Assembly (NCBI RefSeq): GCF_019710585.1
Contig: NZ_JAIFZQ010000020.1
Span: forward strand, 310,001-374,000
Direction of reading: 5' to 3'
DNA length: 64,000 nucleotides
DNA from: Arthrobacter sp. MAHUQ-56
GTDB taxonomy: Bacteria > Actinomycetota > Actinomycetes > Actinomycetales > Micrococcaceae
How positions within the stretch are numbered: position 1 is the stretch's first letter; every line of letters starts with the position of its first letter. The notes beneath the pieces were generated by a model, which ran no database searches, had not been told where the DNA came from, and saw nothing but the letters and a program-made list of their open reading frames with translations. The position numbers and the translations under genes are program-made. Of the stretch, positions 49,814 to 59,634 are shown one piece after another.

Positions 49814-51502
49814 TCACCTGGCCTTGACGTTGAAGTAGCGGATGACCCCGTTCCAGCCTGTCTCGGCGGCCAGGACGTTGTTGCTCCACACCACCGGCTG
49901 GTTGTTGTACCAAAGCGGCAACGCGGGCAGCTCCCTGAAGAGGACTTCCTGCGCCTGGTTGAACTTGGCGTTGGCCTGTGCCGGGTCGGTTGACCGGAGG
50001 CCTTCCTCCAGGAGCTGGTCAAACTCGGGGTACGAAAACTTCTCGAGGTTGGCAGATGCCCCCGTGCTCCACTCGAGGCCCAGGAAGTTGTACAGCGAGG
50101 GGTAGTCGCCCTGCCAGGCGGTGCTCGTCAGGCCGGGGAGCGACTGTGACAGGCGCAGGTCCAGAAGATCCGCGAATCTGGGAAGTGCATTGACCTCGGT
50201 CCTGATGCCCAGGTGGTTCTCCACACCCTTGGCGACGGCATCGACCCACTCCTTGTTGCCGCCGTCGGTGTTCGTGGTGAAACTGAGTGGTTTCGTGGCG
50301 TCGTACGGCTTCAGCGCTTCTGCCTGCGCCCAGAGCTTTTGGGCCTTCTCGGCGTCGAACTTCAGGACGTCGTTACCTGGAATGGAGTCCGAGTAGCCGT
50401 CGAGCACCGGCGACGTGAACTCCGTGGCCGGCGTGCGGGTGCCGTTGAAAACCACCCTCGTGATCTCTTCCCGGTTGACGGCGTGGGATAGCGACTGGCG
50501 GCGCAGCCTCCCTGCTTCGCCCTGGAAGTTCGCGTTGTAGGGCGGAATGACCAGGGCTGCGTTCACGGCCACCGCTTTGGCGGCATTCCGGTTTTGGAAG
50601 TCGCTCTTGTAGGTCTTGAGTGCGTTGGCGGGAAGGATGTCACTGATGTCCAGGTTGTCTGCCTGCAGGTCCGTGTAGGCGGGGCCGGGGTCGGTGTAGA
50701 ACTTGAAGGTTACCCCGCCGTTCTGCGCGGCGCGGGGGCCGCTGTAATCGGGGTTTTTGACCAGGGAGATGGACTGGTCATGCACCCAGGCTCCCTCCTT
50801 CTCCATGGCGTACGGGCCGTTGCCCACCGGGTTTTCCCCGAACTTCTTCGGGTCCGTGAGCGCCTGGGATGGCAGCGGGTAGAAAGCGGAGTAGCCCAAC
50901 CGCAGCGACCAGTCAGCCTCGGGACGGACCAGCTTGACCGTGAGGGTTTCGTCATCTTTGACCCTCAACCCTGACATGGTCTGCGCCGTCGGGGCGGGGG
51001 AGGAGGTGGTGGTGCCGTCCGGGGCTGTGGTTTCGTTGACGGCGCCGACGTCGGCATAGCCTTCGATGGATGAGAAGAATGAGCCGTTGTTTTGGAGGTT
51101 CGTGCTGAGCGCCGCGAAGTTCCAGGAATCGACGAAGGTCCGGGCTGTGATGGCCTCACCGTTGGTGAACTTGGCGCCGGGCTTGATCCTGATGGTCCAG
51201 TTCTGCGAGTCCGCGGTTTCGATGGACTCTGCCAGCGCATTGACGGGTTTGCCATTTGAGTCGTAGGCACGCAGGCCCTCGAACAATAGCTCGACCACGC
51301 GCAGGCCGCCTGATTCATTGGTGGCCCCGGGCAGCAGCGGGTGTTGCGGTTCACTGCCATACGCGGTGATGACCTTGGCGGGGTTGCTTCCCGTTGGCTC
51401 GCCACCGCCTTTGACGCCCGTAGTGCCATCGCATCCGGCCACGACCAAGGCGGCAGTAATGGCAATGGTGACTCGGACTTTGGCAGCGCGCGAAAAACGC
51501 AT
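49814..51502 (-). CDS. Peptide-type ABC transporter substrate-binding lipoprotein (orphan)
   Basis: 562 residues from ATG 51502, AGGAGG five bases upstream; a longer frame to 51577 lacks support. Lipobox VVAGC near residue 23. SBP_bac_5 fold (DppA/OppA-like): WTIRIKPGAKFTNGEAITAR and LSHAVNREEITRVVFNGTR are characteristic. It binds oligopeptides or similar nutrients. No permease or ATPase gene accompanies it, so it must feed a transporter encoded elsewhere. Confidence 0.9.
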   Translation of the reverse strand: MRFSRAAKVRVTIAITAALVVAGCDGTTGVKGGGEPTGSNPAKVITAYGSEPQHPLLPGATNESGGLRVVELLFEGLRAYDSNGKPVNALAESIETADSQNWTIRIKPGAKFTNGEAITARTFVDSWNFAALSTNLQNNGSFFSSIEGYADVGAVNETTAPDGTTTSSPAPTAQTMSGLRVKDDETLTVKLVRPEADWSLRLGYSAFYPLPSQALTDPKKFGENPVGNGPYAMEKEGAWVHDQSISLVKNPDYSGPRAAQNGGVTFKFYTDPGPAYTDLQADNLDISDILPANALKTYKSDFQNRNAAKAVAVNAALVIPPYNANFQGEAGRLRRQSLSHAVNREEITRVVFNGTRTPATEFTSPVLDGYSDSIPGNDVLKFDAEKAQKLWAQAEALKPYDATKPLSFTTNTDGGNKEWVDAVAKGVENHLGIRTEVNALPRFADLLDLRLSQSLPGLTSTAWQGDYPSLYNFLGLEWSTGASANLEKFSYPEFDQLLEEGLRSTDPAQANAKFNQAQEVLFRELPALPLWYNNQPVVWSNNVLAAETGWNGVIRYFNVKAR

Positions 51503-51824
51503 TCCGCCTCCTACCAGTCGATGGGCCCGTCCGCTGTTCGGCAACGGCGCCGGCAACGGCGCGTAAAGGGCTTTCAACCTATGACTGGGCGGGATGCTGC
51601 CCTAGGGCCAAAAGGCCCGCGGGTACCCCCTTCTTTGGTGGTGCTTGTTGCGGAGGAGTTCCAGCGCGACAGGGGTGTGATTCAGGCCGTGGCATCCAGG
51701 GGAGAAGGGGTACCCCTGTACAAGCGCATTCTGGTAATTCCCGCCCCCGTATGACCGACGCAGTCGCCGGTGCCAACTTCATTGTCGGTGGCCCCTTCTC
51801 AGGCGGAGCGGAAGCGGCCTCCTT
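51503..51824. other. Intergenic region, no gene seen
   Basis: About 320 bases upstream of the peptide-binding protein gene. Short open frames on both strands only. It must contain the promoter of the gene at 49814-51502, but no clear boxes stand out. Confidence 0.35.
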
Positions 51825-52295
51825 CTACTGTCGCTCCCTGTCGCGTCGTACCAGGGAGAGTTGACTATCCGCCTGGCCATGCAGACCACGGCCAAACCAG
51901 CTCCTGACACCATGATGAAGGGAGCGGCCCCTGACCAGCTCTTCCCCTGCAACCACGGCGGCATTGGAGGAATCCGTCATAGGCCGGCGGCGAAACCGCA
52001 TCAGGCCTGAAACCAAAGACCGGGTTATGGGCGGTAGGGCCGAAATCGTTATGCCATTCCGGCCGCGCGTCCTGGAGCTTCGAGCCTCTGGCCGGGATGA
52101 AGGCAGTTCACCCAGGGCCACCCGCAGGATTTCAACTTCCAGTCCGCACAGGAGGGGCACGTCATGGATAAACGCATCCAACTCCAGAAGATCCGCGTTT
52201 CCTCCGCAGGACCGGTACCGGCGCCATAGGTCTTCCACAGAAAATTCGCCTGAGTCGATCAAGAAGGTTGCTCTTGGACGAGGATCGGCATACAT
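51825..52295 (-). CDS. Hypothetical protein with a conserved small-protein N-terminal half
   Basis: 156 residues from ATG 52295; AAGG lies ahead at fair spacing. The first 65 residues (FLIDSGEFSVEDLWRRYRSC, then GGNADLLELDAFIHDVPLL) resemble a family of about 70-80-residue actinobacterial proteins of unknown role, with the usual pattern FLI-x-SGEF-x-x-EDLW. The C-terminal 90 residues are Arg/Ser-rich and not typical, so a stop may have been lost or the start of another region fused. No export signal. Confidence 0.55.
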   Translation of the reverse strand: MYADPRPRATFLIDSGEFSVEDLWRRYRSCGGNADLLELDAFIHDVPLLCGLEVEILRVALGELPSSRPEARSSRTRGRNGITISALPPITRSLVSGLMRFRRRPMTDSSNAAVVAGEELVRGRSLHHGVRSWFGRGLHGQADSQLSLVRRDRERQ

Positions 52296-52373
52296 GATCT
52301 TGGCCTTCCGGACGGGGCTAGCCGTAGAACTTGTTTTTGACCACGCTGATACGTGAAGCCTGAGGAATTTTAG

Positions 52374-52408
52374 CGAGGCGGGCGGCCCAACGTGGGCCAC
52401 CCGCCTCG
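52374..52408 (-). terminator. Strong hairpin terminator after the secreted protein gene
   Basis: CGAGGCGGGCGGCCCA (52374-52389) pairs with TGGGCCACCCGCCTCG (52393-52408), one mismatch and a 3-base loop. On the minus strand it lies 41 bases beyond the stop of the gene at 52450-53001 and is followed by an AT-rich stretch. High-confidence intrinsic terminator. Confidence 0.75.
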
Positions 52409-52449
52409 TTCAGCAGCTGGAAGATCAAGGCCAGCCGCCGGTTTATGGG

Positions 52450-53001
52450 TTACAGGCCGAGCAGTCGGTTCAGCAGGGTGGCAAGACTGTTCAGGCTGAT
52501 TCCGCCGTCCAACAGGCCGGCAACCGAGCACAGCAGGTTGCCGAGCAGGTTACCCGCGCCGGACTGTGCAGTGATATTCAGAACGACTTGGTTCAGGTCT
52601 ACGACCAGGCCCAGGACATCCAGGTGCAACGGCCCAAGCACCAGGCTGAGAATGTCACACGTTCCGGTGGGCGTCGTTGTTGCGGACAGCACCGTCGTCG
52701 TGAGCGACTGGCTGATCTGCGTTGTGGCGCCACTGACGGATGTGAAGGTACCGGACAGCAAACCCGTGACTGCCAGTTGGCCGTTCTGGGTGGTAAAGCC
52801 AGTCGGGGTGAAGGTGCCGACAAACCTGCCGACACCGGCGATGGTCTGGTCAATATTAGCCACGCCGACTAGCTGCTGAGAGGCTTGCGTCGCGGCTGCA
52901 GGTGCAGTCGGCGTCACTGCCGAGGCAGGTGCTGCGACTCCCAGGAACATGGCCCCGGAGAGGGCGACTGTGGTTACGGAAGCTAAAGCTCGTGTTCGCA
53001 T
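52450..53001 (-). CDS. Secreted hypothetical protein
   Basis: 183 residues from ATG 53001; AAAGGAA lies upstream. Clear Sec signal peptide (RTRALASVTTVALSGAMFLG, cleavage near ASA-VTP). The mature part is Thr/Gly/Ser-rich beta sequence (VGRFVGTFTPTGFTTQNGQL), with two cysteines, ending in a Leu-rich LLDGGISLNSLATLLNRLLG segment. Resembles small actinobacterial exported proteins of unknown function. No catalytic motif. Single-gene transcript ended by the hairpin at 52374-52408. Confidence 0.8.
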   Translation of the reverse strand: MRTRALASVTTVALSGAMFLGVAAPASAVTPTAPAAATQASQQLVGVANIDQTIAGVGRFVGTFTPTGFTTQNGQLAVTGLLSGTFTSVSGATTQISQSLTTTVLSATTTPTGTCDILSLVLGPLHLDVLGLVVDLNQVVLNITAQSGAGNLLGNLLCSVAGLLDGGISLNSLATLLNRLLGL

Positions 53002-53863
53002 TTTAGGTGTTCCTTTCAGCGCCACCTTGGCGCATGAACCCCCGGATGCCCCACCCCCATGCGGAAACCCCGGCGGGAACTGTTTGATTTGTCAGGTCTT
53101 AAGACCCTTGCGGGCCCCTGTGCGGTGATGTAAATCACTTTCCTTACATCTCAAAAATATTAGTAAGCATACTGAGCAGTCAACCCTTTCCGAGTGTAAA
53201 GGCTCACTTTAAGAGAGTTGAGGTAGCTGGGTGCCCTTAAGTGCTCGTTCAGTCCCCTGCCCCCGGATGCCAGGCCTGCCATTAATCGGGGTGCTACTGC
53301 GTTCCCAGCTGCTCACGCCACGCTGGAGCGGGCAAGTTTATCCTCAGTCCAAGAGTCGATCCGCGGCTCGGATCAACCTGGCCGGACGCAGCGTATTCAT
53401 ACGCTAACGCCCGCTAATAGCTGAAGAGCCACCACAAGCCCCACTGAAGATCGGGTTCACGCCTCACATCCCACCCTCGACAGACCACTTCTCGAAGGGG
53501 GCAAAATTTGGGTGCCATAGTCTTCGGGTCGATGATTCTGATGGTTGGCATCGGTGCACTTCAAGGAGATAAAGGCGGAACAAGTGTCCTGCTGTCGACC
53601 ATCCTGGCCCTACTCGTGAACATGTCGGTGCGCCATTTTCCATTCACCTACGGCGGTGGATCTGCGTTTGCATTCATGGGCGGCTCACCGTTTACCAGGG
53701 TCGGGCTATATCCCAAATGTCAGTTCCCCCGCAGCCTAAAGCGGTCGACATGCAGCATACGTTGCCACTATTCATCGCCGCCGTTCACAAGGGAAGTTCC
53801 CTGCGCGAGCCGGGAGGTTCGCGTAGGGAACTTCTGCATTCTTTTGCCGGAGGCCCGGATTTG
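53002..53863. other. Long intergenic region, mostly AT-richer, no convincing gene
   Basis: 860 bases upstream of the secreted-protein gene. It is AT-richer than the rest (for example near 53140-53230) and should hold its promoter. A frame at 53508-53867 starts hydrophobically (TTG with GGGGGC) but turns into biased sequence, and the terminator hairpin of the next gene lies in it, so I leave it uncalled. No RNA gene recognised. Confidence 0.4.
53793..53834 (-). terminator. Hairpin terminator after the small secreted-protein gene
   Basis: GAAGTTCCCTGCGCGA (53793-53808) pairs with TCGCGTAGGGAACTTC (53819-53834), one G-T wobble, loop ten bases. It begins 30 bases beyond the stop of the gene at 53864-54193 on the minus strand. 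Strong stem. Confidence 0.7.
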
Positions 53864-54193
53864 TTAGCTCCGGTACACCTTGCCCGCGGCGAACGCGTTG
53901 GCCATCATGCGGGAGTTGGCACCGAGAAGGTCCCCAGCCTGCTGCAGGCCGCGGATTTCGTCCTCGCTGTACGGCACCGCAATGGGGGCTGCCAGGGGTT
54001 CGCTCCACCCCTCAGCTGTTGTGGCAGCCTGGGCGGGGGCAGCGAGCATGCCCGCCGAAATATAGGCTGCGGCAGCGGCTGCGACGGCGAGGGGCAGCTT
54101 CCCCTGTCGTGCTCCATCAGACCGTTTGGTTTCTGCGGACACTGGCTGGGTATTGTGCCCGGTGGTGCGATGGTGTCCTTTAAGCGTGAACAA
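53864..54193 (-). CDS. Small secreted hypothetical protein
   Basis: 109 residues from TTG 54193 with AAAGGAG seven bases before it. A basic, long n-region is followed by a hydrophobic stretch (KLPLAVAAAAAAYISAGMLA) and an APAQA-ATT cleavage site. The mature 55 residues are acidic then basic (IAVPYSEDEIRGLQQAGDLL) with no cysteines. Function unknown. Strong terminator follows. Confidence 0.65.
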   Translation of the reverse strand: MFTLKGHHRTTGHNTQPVSAETKRSDGARQGKLPLAVAAAAAAYISAGMLAAPAQAATTAEGWSEPLAAPIAVPYSEDEIRGLQQAGDLLGANSRMMANAFAAGKVYRS

Positions 54194-54799
54194 CGTACTG
54201 CTCCTTTCATGCGATGCCGCCCACGGGGACGGCTGGTTTTCCTGAGCGTTTTCGTTCAGGCGTTCGCCGGTTTGGCGAAGAATGTGCCGATTGGCAGGTG
54301 GTTGCGGTCCTGCGGAAAGCGGCGGTCACTTCCGGCAGTCAGGCCAGAGGTCTTCCGCCCAGTTCCTGCGCTCCGGAGCTGATGCGGGCTGCCAGCAGGG
54401 CCGTTGGCGGAAGATTTCCGGCCCACCTTCAACCCGGCCCGGTAATGGTTGGTGATGGACGCGATGTGGGGCTTCTATCCGCTTCATGATCAGGCTCTCC
54501 TTTGGATGCCCGGCCTACACAGGGGGGCTGCTGGGTCTCGGTGCTTTGATGACTCAAGAATCCCGCCGGGGGCTTAATTGATCCTTAATCCCTGGGAGCC
54601 GACTACTGTTCGTACTCCTTTAGGCTCGATGCCCACGAATTTCGGACGGGCGATAAATGGGGCTACCCAATTCGTGGCTGCAAGGTGGAACACGGTTGTC
54701 CGGCGGGGCATCATGAGAAAAGCGACAGAGTGTTGGCGCCTGGTACAGATGCCTCTTTTGGTCTGACACGGGCGCCCAGCCGGTGAGAGGTGCTGTCCG
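54194..54799. other. Intergenic region, no gene seen
   Basis: 600 bases between the divergent small secreted-protein gene and the AfsR-type gene. Only short frames. It must hold both promoters. GAGAGGTG lies upstream of the start at 54800. Confidence 0.35.
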
Positions 54800-57751
54800 A
54801 TGGGGTTGCTGTGGATACGAGCCCTGGGTCCGCTGGAAATCATCGCGGACGGATCTCCTGTCGCCCTTGCTGCCCGTCAGCAGCGGATTGTCCTGGAGTG
54901 TCTCGCACTGAGGGCAAATTGCCTTGTGACATCCGACTTCCTGGCCGAGGCTGTGTGGGCGAATACCGCGCCCGCGAAACCGGCCGCGCAGTTACAGGTA
55001 TACGTCGCTAATCTAAGGCGCCTGTTGGAGCCCGGCCGGCCCAAAGGGGGTCCGTCCCGGCGCATAGTGAGCCGCCCTGGCGGTTACGTGCTGAAGGTGG
55101 AGGAGGATGAGCTGGATCTGCTGAGGTTCCGAGCCTTCGTGGAAGCAGGTGGCCTTTCGGTGGAAGCAGGTGATTTGCCTGGAGGGGCCGATAATCTGCG
55201 TCAGGCAATAAGGCTGTTCCGGGCGCCAGCCTTTCCTGATCTCGTCGACCTCGAACTGCTGCGGGCGGATCTGGATGAGCTGGAAGAACAGCGGTTGGAC
55301 GCTTATCAGGACCTGATTGATGTGGAGCTCGCGCTTGGCCGGCATGACGAGTTGGTGGCCGAGCTGCAGCTGTTGGTGACCCAGCAGCCATACCGGGAAC
55401 GGCTGTGGGCCTCGCTCGTGTTGGCCCTGTACCGCTCTGACCGACAGGGGGAGGCGTTGGCAGCCTGTCGCAGGGCCCGCCGCGTGTTCCTGGATGATTT
55501 AGGCATTGACCCCGGTCCACACCTGAAAAAGCTCGAACGGGCGGTGCTGCAACAGGACCCTTCGCTTGCAGCCCCCGTCGCTGATGGGCACCGCAGGACA
55601 AAGCATCGGCTGGACAATCTTCCAGCCGAGCTGACGCCGCTTATAGGGCGCGACGCTGAATTGGACGCGCTGCGCTCCCTGTACGAGGTTGAAGCCTGCA
55701 GACTGGTAACCATAACCGGACCGGGAGGGACCGGTAAGACTCGTCTGGCATTGGCTGCAGCGAAGCACATGGGCCCTAAGATGGCCGACGGTGTCTGTTG
55801 GGTCAGTCTTGCGCCCTTAACGCAGGCCCAGCAAGTTCCCGCCGCGATAGCCGCAGCACTTGGATTGGAAGAGTGGGCAGGTTCTGATCCAATGCAGGCC
55901 TCGAGGCGTTTCCTGCGCTCTCATCGAATACTGATGGCAATGGACAATTTCGAACACCTGGAGGAGGCATGGCCGACTGTCCAAGACTTGCTTACTGCCG
56001 CGCCTGGCCTGCGCCTTCTGGCCACCAGCCGGCGGCCTCTTGGACTTCGTGCCGAATACGAATATGAGCTCGCGCCGCTTGCCCTGCCTCCGTTGGACCC
56101 TCCGCTTCCACTGCACGAGCTGGAGAAAGTGCCAGCCGTGCAACTCTTCGCGACACGTGCCCGTGCGGTCCGTCCTCTTTTCCGGCTCGGCAGCAACAAT
56201 GCCATGGTTGTAGCCCGGATATCCCGCCTCGTGGATGGTCTCCCATTGGCGATCGAACTGGCCGCAGCGCAATTGCGGTACCGCGACGAGCAGACGCTGC
56301 TGGCCGATTTGGAGGTCAGTCTTACTGCGCTTCCCGCTGCATTCCGCGATCTTCCACAGCGCCAGCGGACCCTCGCCGCGACCATTGACTGGAGCTACCA
56401 GCTTCTTGATGAGTCAGCGCGGCAGCTTTTCACCCAGCTCGGAGTCTTCGCCGGTGATCCTACAGTGAAAGCAGTTGACAGCATCTGCAGATCAGCCGGG
56501 GAAGGAGAGGCAGCAACCGCCGATTTACTGGCAGTACTCGAGCATCACAGCCTTCTCCGTCGATACACCGATTCCGCCGGAGAACGCCGCGTGTCGATGC
56601 TTCATTCGATCCGGGAGTTCGCACGCGACCGACTCACATTAGACGGCGGGTCACGGGTAATTCAATATCGTCATGCCGAGTTCTTCCTCGCCGTGGCTGA
56701 GGCTGCCAGCCCGCAACTCTGGGGGCAAGACCAAGCCGAGACTTTCCAGCTGCTCCACGCGGATGCCCCCGATCTCCGCGCTGCCTTGGCCTGGGCTGCA
56801 GGACCTTACGGTTCCTCGAACCTGGCGCTGCGGCTCGTCGGACACTTGTGGCGCTACTGGGAACTCACGGGAGATGTAGCCGTTGAGTGCGAGATCGCTC
56901 TAAACCTAGTAAACAATGCCCCGGATGCTCCGGCCGCGCTCCAAGGTCCCGCACTTAGTGGGACCGCCACCCTTTGTTGGTTGCTCGGCCGTCACGACGA
57001 AGCCGCGGACCTCCACGAACGGTCCCGCCAGGCATTCTTGGCCGCGGGAAACAGCCAAGGTGTCGCGTGGGCGACCATGTGCCTGGCGACGCAGGCCGCT
57101 GAGCAGGACGATGCAGTTACCGCTCGTCACCTTGCGGAAGAAGCACTCTCCCTCCCGGAGGCCAGCCCCCACACGCGCGTCGCCTGTCTCATCACCTTGA
57201 GTCTGCTTGCGTTCTACTCAGGCGACCTCGCCCGCTCCTTGGACCTTTGCCGGGAGTGCGTGGAACTTGCCCGCCCGCTCGGTGATAACGCCCTCCTCGC
57301 GAATACCTTGTTGAATCTGGCGGACGGCATGCAGAAGGCCGGTAACTATGACGAAGCGGAAGGTCTTCTGTATGAGGCAACCGAACGGGCACTTGAACTC
57401 GGTGGCCAAGGCCACCTCGTAGCTTTCGTCGAGTCCCTGGCGGCAGTGAACCTTGAACAACGCCGGACCGGGCAGGCCATCCGCCTGTTGGCGGCCGCGG
57501 ATGCGCACCGCACAGAATTCGCGGTTCCCCTTTTTGCAGCCGAGCAACGACGTATCGAATCGCTTATCACCAAGGCGCGCTCCGAAGCAGGACCGGTCAC
57601 TTTTGGTCTCGAATGGGCGGCCGGGCAAGCACTGACCCTCCGGCAGATCCTTCGTGAGGTCCTGCACAACAAGCAAGAAAGAAAACCGGAGACACGGGCA
57701 GATCAGTCGGTACCTGCGGCAGGTTCCCGCAATGCGGCACCATGGAGTTGA
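54800..57751 (+). CDS. AfsR-type regulator: BTAD, NB-ARC ATPase, TPR
   Basis: 983 residues. About 1-95 winged helix (IRALGPLEIIADGSPVALAA, then AAQLQVYVANLRRLL); 100-245 BTAD; NB-ARC with Walker A GPGGTGKTRLALAAA near residues 305-318 and a MAMDNFEHL Walker B. TPR-like helices fill about 640-950. It belongs to the SARP/AfsR family of large cytoplasmic activators that sense and hydrolyse ATP before binding DNA. No antibiotic genes are nearby. The direct target may be the genes downstream or distant. Differs from the short BTAD protein at 30183 by having the ATPase. Confidence 0.9.
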   Translation: MGLLWIRALGPLEIIADGSPVALAARQQRIVLECLALRANCLVTSDFLAEAVWANTAPAKPAAQLQVYVANLRRLLEPGRPKGGPSRRIVSRPGGYVLKVEEDELDLLRFRAFVEAGGLSVEAGDLPGGADNLRQAIRLFRAPAFPDLVDLELLRADLDELEEQRLDAYQDLIDVELALGRHDELVAELQLLVTQQPYRERLWASLVLALYRSDRQGEALAACRRARRVFLDDLGIDPGPHLKKLERAVLQQDPSLAAPVADGHRRTKHRLDNLPAELTPLIGRDAELDALRSLYEVEACRLVTITGPGGTGKTRLALAAAKHMGPKMADGVCWVSLAPLTQAQQVPAAIAAALGLEEWAGSDPMQASRRFLRSHRILMAMDNFEHLEEAWPTVQDLLTAAPGLRLLATSRRPLGLRAEYEYELAPLALPPLDPPLPLHELEKVPAVQLFATRARAVRPLFRLGSNNAMVVARISRLVDGLPLAIELAAAQLRYRDEQTLLADLEVSLTALPAAFRDLPQRQRTLAATIDWSYQLLDESARQLFTQLGVFAGDPTVKAVDSICRSAGEGEAATADLLAVLEHHSLLRRYTDSAGERRVSMLHSIREFARDRLTLDGGSRVIQYRHAEFFLAVAEAASPQLWGQDQAETFQLLHADAPDLRAALAWAAGPYGSSNLALRLVGHLWRYWELTGDVAVECEIALNLVNNAPDAPAALQGPALSGTATLCWLLGRHDEAADLHERSRQAFLAAGNSQGVAWATMCLATQAAEQDDAVTARHLAEEALSLPEASPHTRVACLITLSLLAFYSGDLARSLDLCRECVELARPLGDNALLANTLLNLADGMQKAGNYDEAEGLLYEATERALELGGQGHLVAFVESLAAVNLEQRRTGQAIRLLAAADAHRTEFAVPLFAAEQRRIESLITKARSEAGPVTFGLEWAAGQALTLRQILREVLHNKQERKPETRADQSVPAAGSRNAAPWS

Positions 57752-58086
57752 GGCCCGGGCAAAGTCATGCCGCCGTCCTGCCAACTTTTTTGCCCAGCCC
57801 TCTTCACTGGGCCGGGCCGGGCTATTAAAGTGGTGTGCGTCATAGTCCGGATGGGCGCCGGGGGGCGTCCGGGAAGGGGGAGTGCATCACCACTGACCAT
57901 TGCCAGAAGACAAATGACCACTACGTTGAAAGCCCCTCCTAGGAGGGGCTTTCCCTTTGCCTTTATACCGATAGGGCGCGCGTAGCCCCCCTCTATTTCC
58001 AAGGTACCTCGCCGCGGGGGCCTTGCCGCAAGGCCCCCGGTTCCCCGCATACTTGCAGGCGGAAACGGAACGAAGCGGGGGCGCAC
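57752..58086. other. Intergenic region with a strong palindromic terminator
   Basis: 335 bases between the AfsR-type and flavin monooxygenase genes. The 26-base palindrome at 57928-57953 is listed separately. No gene seen. Confidence 0.4.
57928..57953. terminator. Perfect 26-base palindrome, bidirectional terminator-like
   Basis: GAAAGCCCCTCCT and AGGAGGGGCTTTC are exact inverted halves with no loop bases between. A TTTCCC run follows on the plus strand and AACG on the minus. It may end the AfsR-type transcript. Confidence 0.7.
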
Positions 58087-59556
58087 ATGCATGACGTGGT
58101 GATCGTGGGGAGCGGGCCCACCGGCTTGATGCTCGCCGGGGAGCTGAAGCTGGCGGGGGTGGACGCCGCGGTGCTCGAACGGCGGGACACCCAGGACCTG
58201 GCGGGCTCGCGCGGCGGCGGAATCCACTCCCGCACCATCGAACTGCTGGACCAGCGCGGCATCGCCGGCCGGTTCCTCGCCGAGGGGAAAACCGTGCAGA
58301 CCGCCACGTTCGGCAGCACGCAGCTTGACCTGTCCGGGCTGCCCACGCGCCACCCGTACACGCTGGCGCTGTTCCAGAACCACATCGAGCGGCTGCTGCT
58401 GGAATGGGTGGAGGAGCTGGGCGTGCGCATCAGCCGCGGCGCGGAGGTCACGGGGGTTGCAGCGGACGACGACGGCGTGGATGTCCAGCGTGCGTCCGGC
58501 GGCCCCGTGCGCGGCCGCTACGTTGTGGGCGCCGACGGCGGGCGCAGTGAAGTCCGGCGTTCCGCCGGCATCGCCTTCACGGGCCCGGATGCCACGCGCA
58601 GCAGCCTCATCGCCGAGGTGAAGGCGGCAGGGGAACCGGAGCAGCAGGGGAAGGTGGACGCCCGCGGCGTCCACGGGCTGTACCCGATGGGGGACGGCAC
58701 GGTCCGGGTCGTGGTGACCGAGGCCGTGCTCGGTCCCGCCACTGAACCCACGCTCGAGGACCTGCGCCGGGAGTTGGTGGAAGTGTTCGGCACCGACTTC
58801 GGCGTGCACAGCCCCACCTGGCTCTCGCGGTTCACCGACGCCACCCGCCAGGCCGGGGCCTACCGGAAAGGCCGCATCCTGCTGGCCGGGGACGCAGCCC
58901 ACGTCCACTCGCCCACCGGCGGGCTGGGCATCGGCCTGGGACTGCAGGACGCCGTCAACCTCGGTTGGAAGCTGGGGCAGGTGGTCCGCGGCATCGCAGG
59001 GGAGGAGCTACTGGACACCTACCACGCGGAGCGCCATCCTGCCGGGGCGCGGGCGCTCCAGTACACCATGGCGCAGTCGCTTTTCCAGAAGGCCGACCCC
59101 CGCCAGGAAGCACTGCGCGACCTGCTGGACGAGGTGCTCCGCGTCGACGGTGCGGGAACGCCCATCGCTGCGCTGGTCACCGGGCTGGACGTGGCCTACG
59201 GGCACGGGATGCCCGGGCACCCCGTGCCCGCACATCCCCTGCTGGGACGGCGGATGCCGGACCTTGACCTCGCCACCGCCGGCGGACCCGTCCGCGTCTT
59301 CGAACTGCTGCACCAGGCCCGGCCCGTGCTGCTTAAGTTCGGCGGCCCGGCACTGGACCTGGGCGCTTGGGCCGGCCGGGTCCGGCACGTAGCGGCAACG
59401 TACGACGGCGCGTGGCAGCTTCCGGTGCTGGGCACCGTGGCCGCGCCGACCGCCGTCGTGGTCCGGCCCGACGGCTACGTGGCCTGGGTGGGCGAGGGCT
59501 CCGCCGGGGGTCTGGGCGAAGCCCTCGCCACCTGGTTTGGGGCCGGCGCCGGCTGA
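58087..59556 (+). CDS. FAD-dependent aromatic monooxygenase
   Basis: 489 residues. N-terminal Rossmann loop VVIVGSGPTGLMLAGELKLAG and the GD motif ILLAGDAAHVHSPTGGLGIG (Asp binding FAD ribityl) define class A flavin hydroxylases of the PheA/TfdB/RdmE type; DG fingerprint VVGADGGRSEVRRSAG. The C-terminal thioredoxin-like part is short. It resembles rifampicin monooxygenase-like and polyketide hydroxylase proteins. Substrate unknown, so resistance cannot be claimed. No regulator beside it other than the AfsR-type gene upstream. Confidence 0.85.
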   Translation: MHDVVIVGSGPTGLMLAGELKLAGVDAAVLERRDTQDLAGSRGGGIHSRTIELLDQRGIAGRFLAEGKTVQTATFGSTQLDLSGLPTRHPYTLALFQNHIERLLLEWVEELGVRISRGAEVTGVAADDDGVDVQRASGGPVRGRYVVGADGGRSEVRRSAGIAFTGPDATRSSLIAEVKAAGEPEQQGKVDARGVHGLYPMGDGTVRVVVTEAVLGPATEPTLEDLRRELVEVFGTDFGVHSPTWLSRFTDATRQAGAYRKGRILLAGDAAHVHSPTGGLGIGLGLQDAVNLGWKLGQVVRGIAGEELLDTYHAERHPAGARALQYTMAQSLFQKADPRQEALRDLLDEVLRVDGAGTPIAALVTGLDVAYGHGMPGHPVPAHPLLGRRMPDLDLATAGGPVRVFELLHQARPVLLKFGGPALDLGAWAGRVRHVAATYDGAWQLPVLGTVAAPTAVVVRPDGYVAWVGEGSAGGLGEALATWFGAGAG

Positions 59557-59634
59557 AGCCAGCGGCCAGCTTAAACGGGACCGGCCGGAGACGCCGATGG
59601 TTCCGGATTCACTGGCGCGGGCCCGGCACGTCCC

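Noticed and set aside
53508..53867. 119-residue open frame with a hydrophobic start
   Set aside because: The second half is biased, low-quality sequence and it overlaps a strong terminator hairpin of the opposite gene.
54800..57751. Antibiotic biosynthesis cluster suggested by AfsR-type regulator
   Set aside because: No polyketide synthase, peptide synthetase or terpene genes in the window; the single monooxygenase is not enough.
58087..59556. Rifampicin resistance monooxygenase
   Set aside because: The flavin motifs fit the broad class, but nothing in the sequence proves the substrate.
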